From positions 1 through 35,057 of the forward strand of contig JASLID010000123.1 of NCBI GenBank assembly GCA_030153045.1: DNA of 35,057 bases, in the 5' to 3' direction. Positions within the stretch are counted from its first letter, which is position 1; the number at the start of each line of letters is the position of its first letter. The position numbers and the translations under genes are program-made. The notes beneath the pieces were generated by a model. It saw nothing but the letters and a program-made list of their open reading frames with translations. It was not told where the DNA came from and searched no databases. Source of the stretch: Flavobacterium sp. (lineage in GTDB: Bacteria > Bacteroidota > Bacteroidia > Flavobacteriales > Flavobacteriaceae). Of the stretch, positions 1-7,423 are shown piece after piece.

Positions 1-1
1 T

Positions 2-955
2 GAACTTCAAGAAATAGCGCAAAAAGAACTCCCGGAAAAAAGTCTTCACGCTGTAAAATACAATGAAACACATAAAGCAGCAGAAGCTATTTTCTATCAT
101 TATGAACCAACATATTATTACACTGTTTATATGAACCCATATACCGGAAAGGTATTGGAAATAGTTAATATGGACGACGGTTTCTTCCGATTTATCCTCG
201 ACGGGCATTTTTATTTATGGCTCCCTCATGAAATCGGGCAGGTCGTCGTCGCAACTGCTACCTTGATTTTCCTATTTATTATCATTTCTGGATTTATTCT
301 CTGGCTTCCAAATAAGGTTAAAGGATCTAAAAAACGATTTTGGTTTCAATGGAAAAAAGGCATGAAGTGGAAACGAAAAAACTACGATTTGCATAATATT
401 ACTGGGTTTTACGTTTTGTCAATCGCTTCAATTTTTGCCATTACAGGATTAGTTTGGGGATTTCCATGGTTTGCTTTTTGTTATTACACCGCTATTGGTG
501 GCGAAAAATCTATGATTTATGAAGATCCCCTTTCGGTGAAAAATAAAACAATTGATATAACCAAAGTAGAAAAACCTTTAGATAAAGCCTGGGCAATCAT
601 GCAAAAGGAATATCCAAATGCAAAATCAATTGAAGTGCATCCTCCGGAATCCGACAGTACTTCTATCGCAGCAAATGCTAATCCAGAATCTGGTACTTAT
701 TGGAAAATTGACTACCGCTATTACGACCAATATACCTTAAAAGAAAAAAAGGTAACCCATATTTATGGCCGTTTTCCTGAAGCAAAAGTCGCAGACAAAA
801 TCCTGCGAATGAATTATGATATTCACACCGGAGCAGTTTTAGGTTTACCCGGAAAAATATTTGCCTTTTTAATTAGCTTACTAATAGCCAGCTTACCTGT
901 CACTGGGTTTTTAATTTGGTGGGGAAGAAAAAAGAAAAGAAAAACCATAATATAA
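2..955 (+). CDS. PepSY-associated transmembrane protein, 5'-truncated
   Basis: The reading frame is open from base 2, so the N-terminus lies outside the window; 317 residues are visible. The first ATG, at 131, is internal: the codons before it read as ordinary PepSY-type protein. Hydrophobic helices are visible near LPHEIGQVVVATATLIFLF, at the segment after DLHNITGFYVLSIASIF, and at the end (FAFLISLLIASLPVTGFLIWW), followed by a basic tail. Histidines next to the helices (DLHN, YDIHTG) are typical of the family and may bind haem or metal. PepSY_TM proteins beside siderophore receptors are often inner-membrane siderophore or iron reductases, and the next gene is such a receptor, so a role in reductive iron release is likely but inferred. 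A terminator follows, so the receptor gene has its own promoter. Confidence 0.85.
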   Translation, partial: ELQEIAQKELPEKSLHAVKYNETHKAAEAIFYHYEPTYYYTVYMNPYTGKVLEIVNMDDGFFRFILDGHFYLWLPHEIGQVVVATATLIFLFIIISGFILWLPNKVKGSKKRFWFQWKKGMKWKRKNYDLHNITGFYVLSIASIFAITGLVWGFPWFAFCYYTAIGGEKSMIYEDPLSVKNKTIDITKVEKPLDKAWAIMQKEYPNAKSIEVHPPESDSTSIAANANPESGTYWKIDYRYYDQYTLKEKKVTHIYGRFPEAKVADKILRMNYDIHTGAVLGLPGKIFAFLISLLIASLPVTGFLIWWGRKKKRKTII

Positions 956-995
956 TTCCTACATAATTTTTGTTATACTTATTTTTTATTTTTCT

Positions 996-1028
996 AAACA
1001 CCTGTTTATCAATAGGTGTTTATTTTTT
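996..1028 (+). terminator. Rho-independent terminator after the first PepSY gene
   Basis: The 8-bp arms AAACACCT (996-1003) and AGGTGTTT (1014-1021) enclose a 10-nt loop and are followed by ATTTTTT. It separates the PepSY gene from the receptor promoter. Confidence 0.75.
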
Positions 1029-1049
1029 ATTTAAAATTGGTCTAAATAA
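1027..1049. promoter_or_regulatory. Candidate repressor operator, upstream site
   Basis: TTATTTAAA (1027-1035), a 5-nt spacer, then TCTAAATAA (1041-1049). The arms are complementary at 8 of 9 positions. The site ends 2 nt before the -33 element of the receptor promoter. The same 9-5-9 layout with an identical right arm recurs at 1088-1110. A siderophore receptor is expected to be iron-repressed, so a Fur- or DtxR-family protein is the likely ligand; the family cannot be decided from the sequence. Confidence 0.55.
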
Positions 1050-1051
1050 GT

Positions 1052-1082
1052 TTTGTGAATCGATTTCTTGATTTTATATTTG
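1052..1082 (+). promoter_or_regulatory. Promoter of the TonB-dependent receptor gene
   Basis: TTTG at 1052-1055, a 19-nt spacer and TATATTTG at 1075-1082 match the Bacteroidota consensus (TTG, 17-23 nt, TAnnTTTG) exactly. Transcription should begin about 1088-1090, leaving a leader of some 20 nt before the ATG at 1111. Confidence 0.8.
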
Positions 1083-1087
1083 CACCG

Positions 1088-1110
1088 TTATTTTAACTTA
1101 TTCTAAATAA
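1088..1110. promoter_or_regulatory. Candidate repressor operator, downstream site
   Basis: TTATTTTAA (1088-1096), a 5-nt spacer, then TCTAAATAA (1102-1110). The arms match at 7 of 9 positions and the right arm is identical to that of the site at 1027-1049. The site covers the expected transcription start and abuts the start codon, where a bound protein would block initiation. Confidence 0.5.
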
Positions 1111-3378
1111 ATGCGTAAATATATTCTACTTTCGTCTGTAGCATTGCTACTAAGTACTGCAAGTTTTGCCCAAGATTCATTTTCAAATACATCAGAAGAT
1201 TCAAGTATCGAAAACGATACTGTCAAGAAAAAAAGAAAAGTTCTTGGTGAAGTAACTGTAACTGCAAACCAACAAAGAAAACCAATATCAGCAGTAAGAT
1301 CAGGATTAAAACCAATGGACAATCCACAAAGTTTACAGGTTTTAGGAAGTGAAATTATTGAGCAACAACAATCAGTTAGATTAAGTGATGTTGTAAAAAA
1401 TGCAAACGGAGTATATGTCGCTTCTACAAGAGGTGGAGCGCAGGAATCATTTTTCTCTAGAGGGTATGATATGTCTGCAAACAACATGTTCAAAAATGGG
1501 TTCAGACAAAATAGTGGTTCAATGCCTGAAGTATCTTCACTAGAAAAAGTAGAAATATTAAAAGGAAGTTCAGCTTTGTTATTTGGAAATGTTACACCTG
1601 GTGGGATCTTAAATATGGTAACAAAAACACCTAGTTTTAAGAGCGGTGGTGAATTTTCAATGCAAGCTGGAAGCTATTCTTTTTACAAACCTTCTTTAGA
1701 CCTATATGGTCCATTAAACTCAGTAATTGCATATAGAGTAACGGCTTCATACGAAAATGCTGAAAGCTTTAGAGATGTTGTAAAAAGAGAGCGTTATTAT
1801 GTAAATCCATCGGTACTTTTTAAAGCTAGTGAAAAAACTGACATTATCTTACAAGGTGATTATTTACACGATAACTGGACTCCTGATTTTGGAACTGGAG
1901 CAATTATAGGAAAAAAATTAGTTGATTTACCTAGAAATAATTACTTAGGAGCTAAATGGTCTAATGGACAAACAAGACAAGCATCTGTTTCTGGATTAAT
2001 AAAACATTCTTTTAGCGAGAACTGGAAATTAAACGGAAACATTTCATTACAAGATTACACAAGAAAATCAGAAGGCACTGAACGTATTCAACCATCAGAA
2101 AACCAGGCTACTTATGGGAATTTTGTAAGACCATTAGGAAAAAACAACCAATCAGAATTAATTATAGCTGAACAAATTAGCTTGCAAGGTATTTTTAATA
2201 CCGGTCGAATCAAACATCAAATATTCACAGGGGTTGATGGTGAGTATTCATTTGCTAAGGCATATACATATGCTTTTGCTACACCAAATTATGATCCTGC
2301 ATCATCTATACTAAATGTTTTTAATCCATCAAGCTATCAAAATGAATATGCTATTCCAAGTGCAAGAAACACAAAAATTGCAAATACAGACACTAGTAGA
2401 TTTGGAGTGTACTTTCAAGATTTAATTTCTGTAACAGAAAAAATTAAAGTGCTTGCAGGAGTAAGATGGTCATGGCAAGAATCTAGGGTAACGAACTACA
2501 ATGAAACCTATGCAGCAGGAGTTCAAACTGTAGCTCCAGAAAATGCTGTAGCAAAAAAAGATGGTATAAGAAATGACGCTGCGTTTTCTCCAAAAATTGG
2601 TTTAGTTTATCAACCAACACAAACTATGACATTGTTTGGTAGTTATGCATCATCGTTTACACCAAATGCTGCGACAGTTTACGATGTAAATAGAAATCCA
2701 CTACCTCCTTCAACTATTGATCAATACGAGGCTGGAGTAAAAACAGATTTTTTTAACGGTGGTTTAACAACAAATGTGACATTATATCAAATTATGAATA
2801 ATAATTTGGTTCAAATGTCTCCGGATAAAGCTGATGGCACTGTTAATAGCGACCCAAATATGAGAGTTTTATCTGGTGAAACAAAAAGTAAAGGAGTTGA
2901 AGTAGATTTAACTGCAAAACTATTTGAAGGATTCAACATTAATGCAGGGTATAGTTATAACGACATGAGATACACTAAAACTAATGGCCAAATTGGAAGT
3001 TTTGTTGAAGGTGATAAAATTTGGAGAACACCAGCACATACAGCAAACTTAAGTTTCTTTTATACAGTTCAAGGTGGATTCTTTAAAGGGTTTTCTGTAG
3101 GAAGTATTGCAAATTATGTTGGAGATCGTCTTGGTGGTTGGAACAGAGATTATCAAAAAAATACTACAACAGGAGAAATTTACATCAGAGATCGTGAAGT
3201 TCCACTTGAAGGCTATGTAACTGTTGATGCTTCTGTTGGTTATACTTGGAAACAATTTTCGTTACTTTGCAAACTTTCAAATATAACAGACGAATTAAAT
3301 TACAGTGTTCACGAAAACTACAGTGTAAATCCAATAGCACCACGTCAAGTGATGGGAACTTTAAAATATAAATTCTAA
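1111..3378 (+). CDS. TonB-dependent siderophore receptor
   Basis: This 755-residue outer-membrane receptor probably imports a ferric siderophore using TonB/ExbBD energy. It starts with a signal peptide (MRKYILLSSVALLLSTASFA, cut before Q21). A possible TonB box, GEVTVTA, lies near residue 46. The plug domain spans about residues 55-175 and includes the signatures VEILKGSSALLFGNVTPGG and NMVTKTP. The rest is a beta-barrel ending in the aromatic residue typical of BamA substrates (KYKF). The plug resembles the FhuA/FpvA/FoxA siderophore group rather than SusC, because there is no N-terminal carboxypeptidase-like domain and no SusD partner. The stop is 3 nt from the next ATG, so the two genes are one operon. 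The promoter and two possible repressor sites directly precede it. The actual ligand cannot be told from the sequence. Confidence 0.92.
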   Translation: MRKYILLSSVALLLSTASFAQDSFSNTSEDSSIENDTVKKKRKVLGEVTVTANQQRKPISAVRSGLKPMDNPQSLQVLGSEIIEQQQSVRLSDVVKNANGVYVASTRGGAQESFFSRGYDMSANNMFKNGFRQNSGSMPEVSSLEKVEILKGSSALLFGNVTPGGILNMVTKTPSFKSGGEFSMQAGSYSFYKPSLDLYGPLNSVIAYRVTASYENAESFRDVVKRERYYVNPSVLFKASEKTDIILQGDYLHDNWTPDFGTGAIIGKKLVDLPRNNYLGAKWSNGQTRQASVSGLIKHSFSENWKLNGNISLQDYTRKSEGTERIQPSENQATYGNFVRPLGKNNQSELIIAEQISLQGIFNTGRIKHQIFTGVDGEYSFAKAYTYAFATPNYDPASSILNVFNPSSYQNEYAIPSARNTKIANTDTSRFGVYFQDLISVTEKIKVLAGVRWSWQESRVTNYNETYAAGVQTVAPENAVAKKDGIRNDAAFSPKIGLVYQPTQTMTLFGSYASSFTPNAATVYDVNRNPLPPSTIDQYEAGVKTDFFNGGLTTNVTLYQIMNNNLVQMSPDKADGTVNSDPNMRVLSGETKSKGVEVDLTAKLFEGFNINAGYSYNDMRYTKTNGQIGSFVEGDKIWRTPAHTANLSFFYTVQGGFFKGFSVGSIANYVGDRLGGWNRDYQKNTTTGEIYIRDREVPLEGYVTVDASVGYTWKQFSLLCKLSNITDELNYSVHENYSVNPIAPRQVMGTLKYKF

Positions 3379-3381
3379 AAC

Positions 3382-3933
3382 ATGAAACAAGCTACTATCA
3401 GAAACTTACACCGCGACTTAGGTTATTTTTATATTGGATTAATTATTTCTTTCGCTTTCTCTGGAATTTTAATGAACCACAGAGAAGATTGGCATCCGGA
3501 AAAGTATACGGTACAAACCAAAGCCATTGAAGTAAAACTTCCAGCCGATGAAAAGGAAATTACTGAAAAGTATGCTGAAGAATTAGGAAAAAAATTGGGT
3601 ATTGATGATAAATTTCGTCGTCATAAAGTAAAAGATGATGAATTTAAAATCTCTTTTGAAAAAAATGATGTTGAAATTGACATGAAAACCGGAAAAGGCG
3701 AAATCACCACATTCAACAAAACACCATTCATCAGTCAAGCCATGAAGTTACATAAAAACACTTCAAACTGGTGGATTTATTACTCTGATATTTTTGGAAT
3801 CTCGTTAATAACCATCGCAGTAACCGGTGCTATTATGATTCCAGTTGGAAAGTTTAATTTTAAACGAAGAGGTTGGAAACTAGCCGTTGCTGGAATTTTG
3901 TTTCCGCTAATAGTTTTATTTTTGTTAGGTTAA
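3382..3933 (+). CDS. Small PepSY-associated transmembrane protein
   Basis: This 183-residue inner-membrane protein starts 3 nt after the receptor stop, so it is co-transcribed and probably translationally linked. It has an N-terminal helix (DLGYFYIGLIISFAFSGILM) preceded by NLHRD, and a charged periplasmic part of about 100 residues with a PepSY-like stretch (DVEIDMKTGKGEI). Two more helices follow (IFGISLITIAVTGAIMIPVG and LAVAGILFPLIVLFLLG). Histidines flank the membrane segments (NLHRD, MNHRE, MKLHKN). Family members beside siderophore receptors are thought to help reduce the ferric siderophore or release iron in the periplasm; that role is inferred from position. The three-gene PepSY, receptor, PepSY layout supports a dedicated uptake unit. 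Confidence 0.85.
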   Translation: MKQATIRNLHRDLGYFYIGLIISFAFSGILMNHREDWHPEKYTVQTKAIEVKLPADEKEITEKYAEELGKKLGIDDKFRRHKVKDDEFKISFEKNDVEIDMKTGKGEITTFNKTPFISQAMKLHKNTSNWWIYYSDIFGISLITIAVTGAIMIPVGKFNFKRRGWKLAVAGILFPLIVLFLLG

Positions 3934-3966
3934 AAAAAAGGCTGCCAATTGGCAGCCTTTTTTTAT
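3934..3966. terminator. Bidirectional terminator between convergent genes
   Basis: The perfect palindrome GGCTGCCAATTGGCAGCC is flanked by an A-run on the left and a T-run on the right, so it can end transcription from the iron operon (+) and from pepD (-). Confidence 0.9.
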
Positions 3967-3971
3967 TATCA

Positions 3972-5435
3972 TTAATTCTTCATTGGAATGTTTTCCAAAA
4001 TCTCCATCACAAACTTCCAGTATTTTTGAGCTGAAGAAATCGAAGCTCTTTCGTCCGGTGAGTGTGCGCCGTGAATGGTTGGTCCAAAAGAAATCATATC
4101 CATATCAGGATAATTGGTTCCTAAAATTCCACATTCTAAACCAGCGTGACAAGCCACCACTTTTGGTTTTTCGTTGTTTTGCTTTTCGTAGATATTCACT
4201 AAAACATCAAGAATTGGTGAATTCACGTTTGGTGTCCAACCTGGGTAAGAACCAGTCAATGTTACTTCGCATCCGAACAATTCATAAGCAGAACGCAACG
4301 CATTTGCTAAATCAAATTTAGACGTTTCAACAGATGAACGTGTTAAGTTTTGGATAGATATTTCACCATCTTTAACAATCACACGAGCAATATTGTTTGA
4401 CGTTTCCACCAAATCGGCCATATCAGCACTCATTCTATAAACACCATTGTGAGCCGCATAAATAGAACGGATTAAACCTTCTTGAACTCCTAGATCCATT
4501 ACTTTTTTAGGCAAATCGGCTTTTACGATTTCAATCGTTAAGTTAGGTTCTGTTGTTTTGAATTCCGTTTTAATATCGTCTATGATTTCCTGCATATCGA
4601 AAACAAAAGCTTCGTCATACATTCCGGCAACGATTACTTTAGCAACGCTTTCACGAGGAATAGCATTACGCAAACTTCCACCACTAATTTCAGAAACTTG
4701 TAAACCAAAATTTTCAAATCCGTCAAATAACAGACGGTTCATGATTTTGTTCGCGTTTCCTAACCCTTTGTGAATATCCATTCCAGAGTGTCCACCGTTC
4801 AAACCTTTTACAGTAATTGAATAACCTACAGAATCTTCTGGAGTTTCTTCTTCATTATAACTTCTTACAGCAGTTACATCAATTCCACCTGCACAACCAA
4901 TATCAATTTCGTCGTCTTCTTCTGTATCTAAATTTAAAAGAATTTCACCTTGCAAAATGCCACCTTTTAGATTTAAAGCGCCAGTCATTCCAGTTTCTTC
5001 GTCAATAGTAAACAAAGCTTCGATCGCTGGATGTTTGATGTCTTTACTTTCTAAAATCGCCATGATTGTAGCAACTCCCAACCCGTTATCGGCACCTAAT
5101 GTAGTACCACGAGCGCGAACCCAATCCCCATCAACATACATGTCAATACCTTGAGTATCAAAATCGAAAACAGTATCGTTGTTTTTTTGGTGTACCATAT
5201 CCAAATGCCCTTGTAAGACAATTGGTTTGCGGTTTTCCATTCCTGGAGTAGCTGGTTTGCGGATAATTACGTTACGGATTTCGTCTTCAAAAGTTTCTAA
5301 TCCTAAACTATTTCCAAAATCTTTCATAAAAGCAATCACTCTGTCTTCCTTTTTAGAAGGACGAGGCACAGCGTTTAAATCGGCGAACTTGTTCCAAAGT
5401 TGTTTTGGTTCAAGATTTCTTATTTCTTGGCTCAT
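3972..5435 (-). CDS. pepD: Aminoacyl-histidine dipeptidase (Xaa-His dipeptidase)
   Basis: This cytosolic M20-family metallopeptidase cleaves Xaa-His dipeptides such as carnosine-like substrates. Metal-site motifs appear in order: LQGHLDMVH (His and Asp), TLGADNGLGVA (bridging Asp), TIDEETGMTGA (catalytic Glu pair), LNLDTEEDDEI, and near the C-terminus IHGAHSPDER (His). The dimerisation lid contains NGGHSGMDIHKGLGN. The length from the chosen start, 487 residues, is normal for PepD. A start ten codons earlier (5465) is possible, but a TAACTTTG -7 element at 5463-5470 overlaps it, so the ATG at 5435 (MSQEIRNL) is preferred. The gene stands alone, convergent with the iron operon and divergent from the DUF3810 gene. 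Confidence 0.93.
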   Translation of the reverse strand: MSQEIRNLEPKQLWNKFADLNAVPRPSKKEDRVIAFMKDFGNSLGLETFEDEIRNVIIRKPATPGMENRKPIVLQGHLDMVHQKNNDTVFDFDTQGIDMYVDGDWVRARGTTLGADNGLGVATIMAILESKDIKHPAIEALFTIDEETGMTGALNLKGGILQGEILLNLDTEEDDEIDIGCAGGIDVTAVRSYNEEETPEDSVGYSITVKGLNGGHSGMDIHKGLGNANKIMNRLLFDGFENFGLQVSEISGGSLRNAIPRESVAKVIVAGMYDEAFVFDMQEIIDDIKTEFKTTEPNLTIEIVKADLPKKVMDLGVQEGLIRSIYAAHNGVYRMSADMADLVETSNNIARVIVKDGEISIQNLTRSSVETSKFDLANALRSAYELFGCEVTLTGSYPGWTPNVNSPILDVLVNIYEKQNNEKPKVVACHAGLECGILGTNYPDMDMISFGPTIHGAHSPDERASISSAQKYWKFVMEILENIPMKN

Positions 5436-5462
5436 TTTTATTAGTTTGTAGTTACAAAGTGT

Positions 5463-5470
5463 CAAAGTTA
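5463..5470 (-). promoter_or_regulatory. -7 element of the pepD promoter
   Basis: TAACTTTG on the minus strand matches TAnnTTTG. No clear TTG lies at the right distance upstream. Transcription would start about 5455, downstream of the longer possible start codon, which favours the start at 5435. Confidence 0.5.
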
Positions 5471-5533
5471 CAAAGTTTAAATTCTTTTTTGGCTAATTGA
5501 TATTGTTTATATTTACGTTTTAAAACCCTTTCT

Positions 5534-6586
5534 GTGCAACGAAAATACATTTTACCTTTATTACTACTTATTCAATTAATTGGTTTAAAACTACTTACCT
5601 TTTTTCCTGTTTTTATCGAAAACTATTACAGTAATGGCCTCTACCCCTATTTATCGAAGTTTTCCAGAACTGTATTGGGTTGGATTCCGTTTTCGTTTGG
5701 AGATGTGGTGTATGGCATTTTAATTCTTTGGGCAATACATTGGTTGTATCAAAATAGGAAAATGAATTGGAAAGCAAAGACTTTATCTGTTCTGGGTGTA
5801 GTTTCTATAGCTTATTTTATTTTTCATCTACTATGGGCCTTCAATTATTACCGATTGCCCTTGTTTGAAAAAATGAATATTAAAACTGACTATTCCGATG
5901 CTCAATTACTGGATTTTACTAAAAAACTGATTGTAAAAACCAATGAAATTCATCTGGAAATCACAAAAGATACTGCCAAAAAAGTGGTTGTTCCATTTTC
6001 GCAAACAGTCGTTTTCGAGAAGTCTTTAGTGGGTTATACCAATCTTTCGAAAGAATATTCCTTTTTTACCTACGAGATTCCAAGTCAGAAGAAATCATTG
6101 TTTAGTTATGTGTTGACTTATATGGGATTTGGTGGTTATTTGAATCCGTTTACGAATGAAGCTCAAGTTAATGATATGATTCCGATGTATAATTTCCCGA
6201 GTACGGCCTGTCATGAAATGTCACATCAAATGGGTTTTGCCAGCGAAAGCGAAGCTAATTTTATTGGATTTTTAGCTTCCACAAAAAATGATGATTTGTA
6301 TTTTAAATATTCAGGTTACAGTCATGCTTTACGTTATTGCTTGTCCAATTGGGAAATTCGTAATGAGAAAATATCAAAACAATTATTAAAAGAAATAAAT
6401 CCGGGGATTTTAAAAAACTATCAGGAGAGTAGAACCTTTTGGGAAAGTCATCAAACTTTTATTGATACTGCTTTTCATGTTTTTTATGATAATTTCTTGA
6501 AATTAAACCAACAAAAAGACGGTTTGGACAGTTATAGTAAGTTTGTCGATTTGATGGTCAATTATTACGAGAAAAGAGCCTTGTAA
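5534..6586 (+). CDS. DUF3810 family membrane protein with HExxH motif
   Basis: The protein has 350 residues and starts at a GTG; no ATG exists nearby in this frame. The N-terminus carries about three hydrophobic segments (LPLLLLIQLIGLKLLTFFP, FGDVVYGILILWAIHWLY, LSVLGVVSIAYFIFHLLWAF). The soluble part contains TACHEMSHQMGFASESEANF, a zinc-metallopeptidase-like HExxH with a downstream Glu (SEANF), which is the hallmark of DUF3810. Family knowledge: widespread in Bacteroidota and some Firmicutes, function not established; a membrane-bound peptidase is the obvious guess. It is a single gene with its own strong terminator. A near-consensus TATATTTA lies at 5508-5515. Confidence 0.85.
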   Translation: MQRKYILPLLLLIQLIGLKLLTFFPVFIENYYSNGLYPYLSKFSRTVLGWIPFSFGDVVYGILILWAIHWLYQNRKMNWKAKTLSVLGVVSIAYFIFHLLWAFNYYRLPLFEKMNIKTDYSDAQLLDFTKKLIVKTNEIHLEITKDTAKKVVVPFSQTVVFEKSLVGYTNLSKEYSFFTYEIPSQKKSLFSYVLTYMGFGGYLNPFTNEAQVNDMIPMYNFPSTACHEMSHQMGFASESEANFIGFLASTKNDDLYFKYSGYSHALRYCLSNWEIRNEKISKQLLKEINPGILKNYQESRTFWESHQTFIDTAFHVFYDNFLKLNQQKDGLDSYSKFVDLMVNYYEKRAL

Positions 6587-6596
6587 ATAAATGAGA

Positions 6597-6636
6597 AAAC
6601 CCCTAAAATAGTCAAGTATTTTAGGGGTTTAGTTTT
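6597..6636. terminator. Strong terminator between convergent genes
   Basis: The arms are AAACCCCTAAAATA (6597-6610) and TATTTTAGGGGTTT (6617-6630), a perfect 14-bp stem with a 6-nt loop. It ends the DUF3810 gene and could also serve the cupin gene on the minus strand. Confidence 0.85.
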
Positions 6637-6665
6637 GATAGTTTCTACTAATTCCCATTTAGGGT

Positions 6666-7034
6666 CTACTTAATTTCAGTTACAATTGCGGTAAAAGGCT
6701 TTTTCCCAACATTAGTTGTTTTGTGAGTTACGGCTTCAGACCAACCTGCATCACCAGGTTTCATTTCAACTGTAACTGTTTCTTTGTCTTTTACTTCAAC
6801 TTTCATTTTTACAGCAGTTACTGCATAAACGGAATACTGTGGATGAGAATGCCAATCGGCAACAGCTCCCGGTGCAAAAGTTACTTCCGATACATTCACT
6901 TTCTCATTATCGGTTAAAACTTTTTTTGTGACCCCTGGCCACGGTTCCATTTTTGCTTGTCCATTCATGGTAAGCACATTTATAAATAGCATAACCACAA
7001 CGAAGGACAACTTCATTAGAATTGAGTTTTTCAT
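6666..7034 (-). CDS. Secreted cupin-domain protein
   Basis: This 122-residue protein has a signal peptide (MKLSFVVVMLFINVLTMNGQ; M1 or M7 could be the start). A single cupin domain follows, with FAPGAVADWHSHPQYSVYAV carrying the HxH metal pair and a later histidine in SEAVTHKTTN. The usual glutamate of cupin motif 1 is not evident. Small periplasmic cupins bind a metal and may be enzymes or sensors; the substrate here is unknown. The gene lies 23 nt downstream of a possible 58-codon gene on the same strand. Confidence 0.82.
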   Translation of the reverse strand: MKNSILMKLSFVVVMLFINVLTMNGQAKMEPWPGVTKKVLTDNEKVNVSEVTFAPGAVADWHSHPQYSVYAVTAVKMKVEVKDKETVTVEMKPGDAGWSEAVTHKTTNVGKKPFTAIVTEIK

Positions 7035-7057
7035 TTTTGTTTAAATTAAATTTTTGC

Positions 7058-7234
7058 CTACTCTATTGGATTTCGGCTTCCTTTATTTTCAAAAAGGTTA
7101 ATTAACTTTACTCGTTTGAAGTTTACAATGTCTTCAAATTTCGTATAACCGTCTATTTTTCTGGGTGTGGTTAAAGGAAATACGTGCTTAAATAAATTAA
7201 GCAAGTTTAAAGGTACAAAAAAAATAAAAGTCAT
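7058..7234 (-). CDS. Possible small protein of 58 residues
   Basis: An ATG at 7234 opens a frame ending with TAG at 7058. The product begins with a hydrophobic stretch (MTFIFFVPLNLLNLF) and continues with a mixed charged part (PRKIDGYTKFEDIVNFKRV, then LINLFENKGSRNPIE). The composition looks protein-like rather than random, and the frame lies just upstream of the cupin gene in the same direction. I do not recognise a family. It could be a real small gene, the leftover end of a decayed gene, or chance in AT-rich DNA. Confidence 0.33.
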   Translation of the reverse strand: MTFIFFVPLNLLNLFKHVFPLTTPRKIDGYTKFEDIVNFKRVKLINLFENKGSRNPIE

Positions 7235-7287
7235 GCGAGTTTTATGATTAAAATGAGTCTTATATAGAATCTTAGCGAAAAACGCCC

Positions 7288-7407
7288 AGTGGTTTTATGG
7301 CGGTTGCGAAAATTTGTTACAAAAAATTATAAGTACTAGAAAAAACTTTAGAAAATTCTTCGAATTTTATAAACACAAACCAAGCTTAGCAATCCCATAA
7401 AACTGCT
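7288..7407. repeat. Long imperfect inverted repeat downstream of the orphan gene
   Basis: GTTTTATGG (7292-7300) pairs with CCATAAAAC (7395-7403). After one unpaired C at 7301 the helix continues with GGTTGC (7302-7307) against GCAATC (7389-7394, one G.T pair). It extends outward through AGTG/TGCT with two wobble pairs, giving about 19 paired positions. The 81-nt loop holds a small hairpin, AAAATTC (7352-7358) and GAATTTT (7362-7368). The remaining non-coding DNA in 7235-7423 shows nothing else I recognise. I recall similar sequences behind orphan genes in other flavobacteria but cannot verify that here. Confidence 0.5.
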
Positions 7408-7423
7408 AATTTCTCCCATTTTT

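Noticed and set aside
7288..7407. Integron attC site
   Set aside because: A bulged hairpin is present, but I could not find the paired core sites expected at its ends, and no integrase is in the window.
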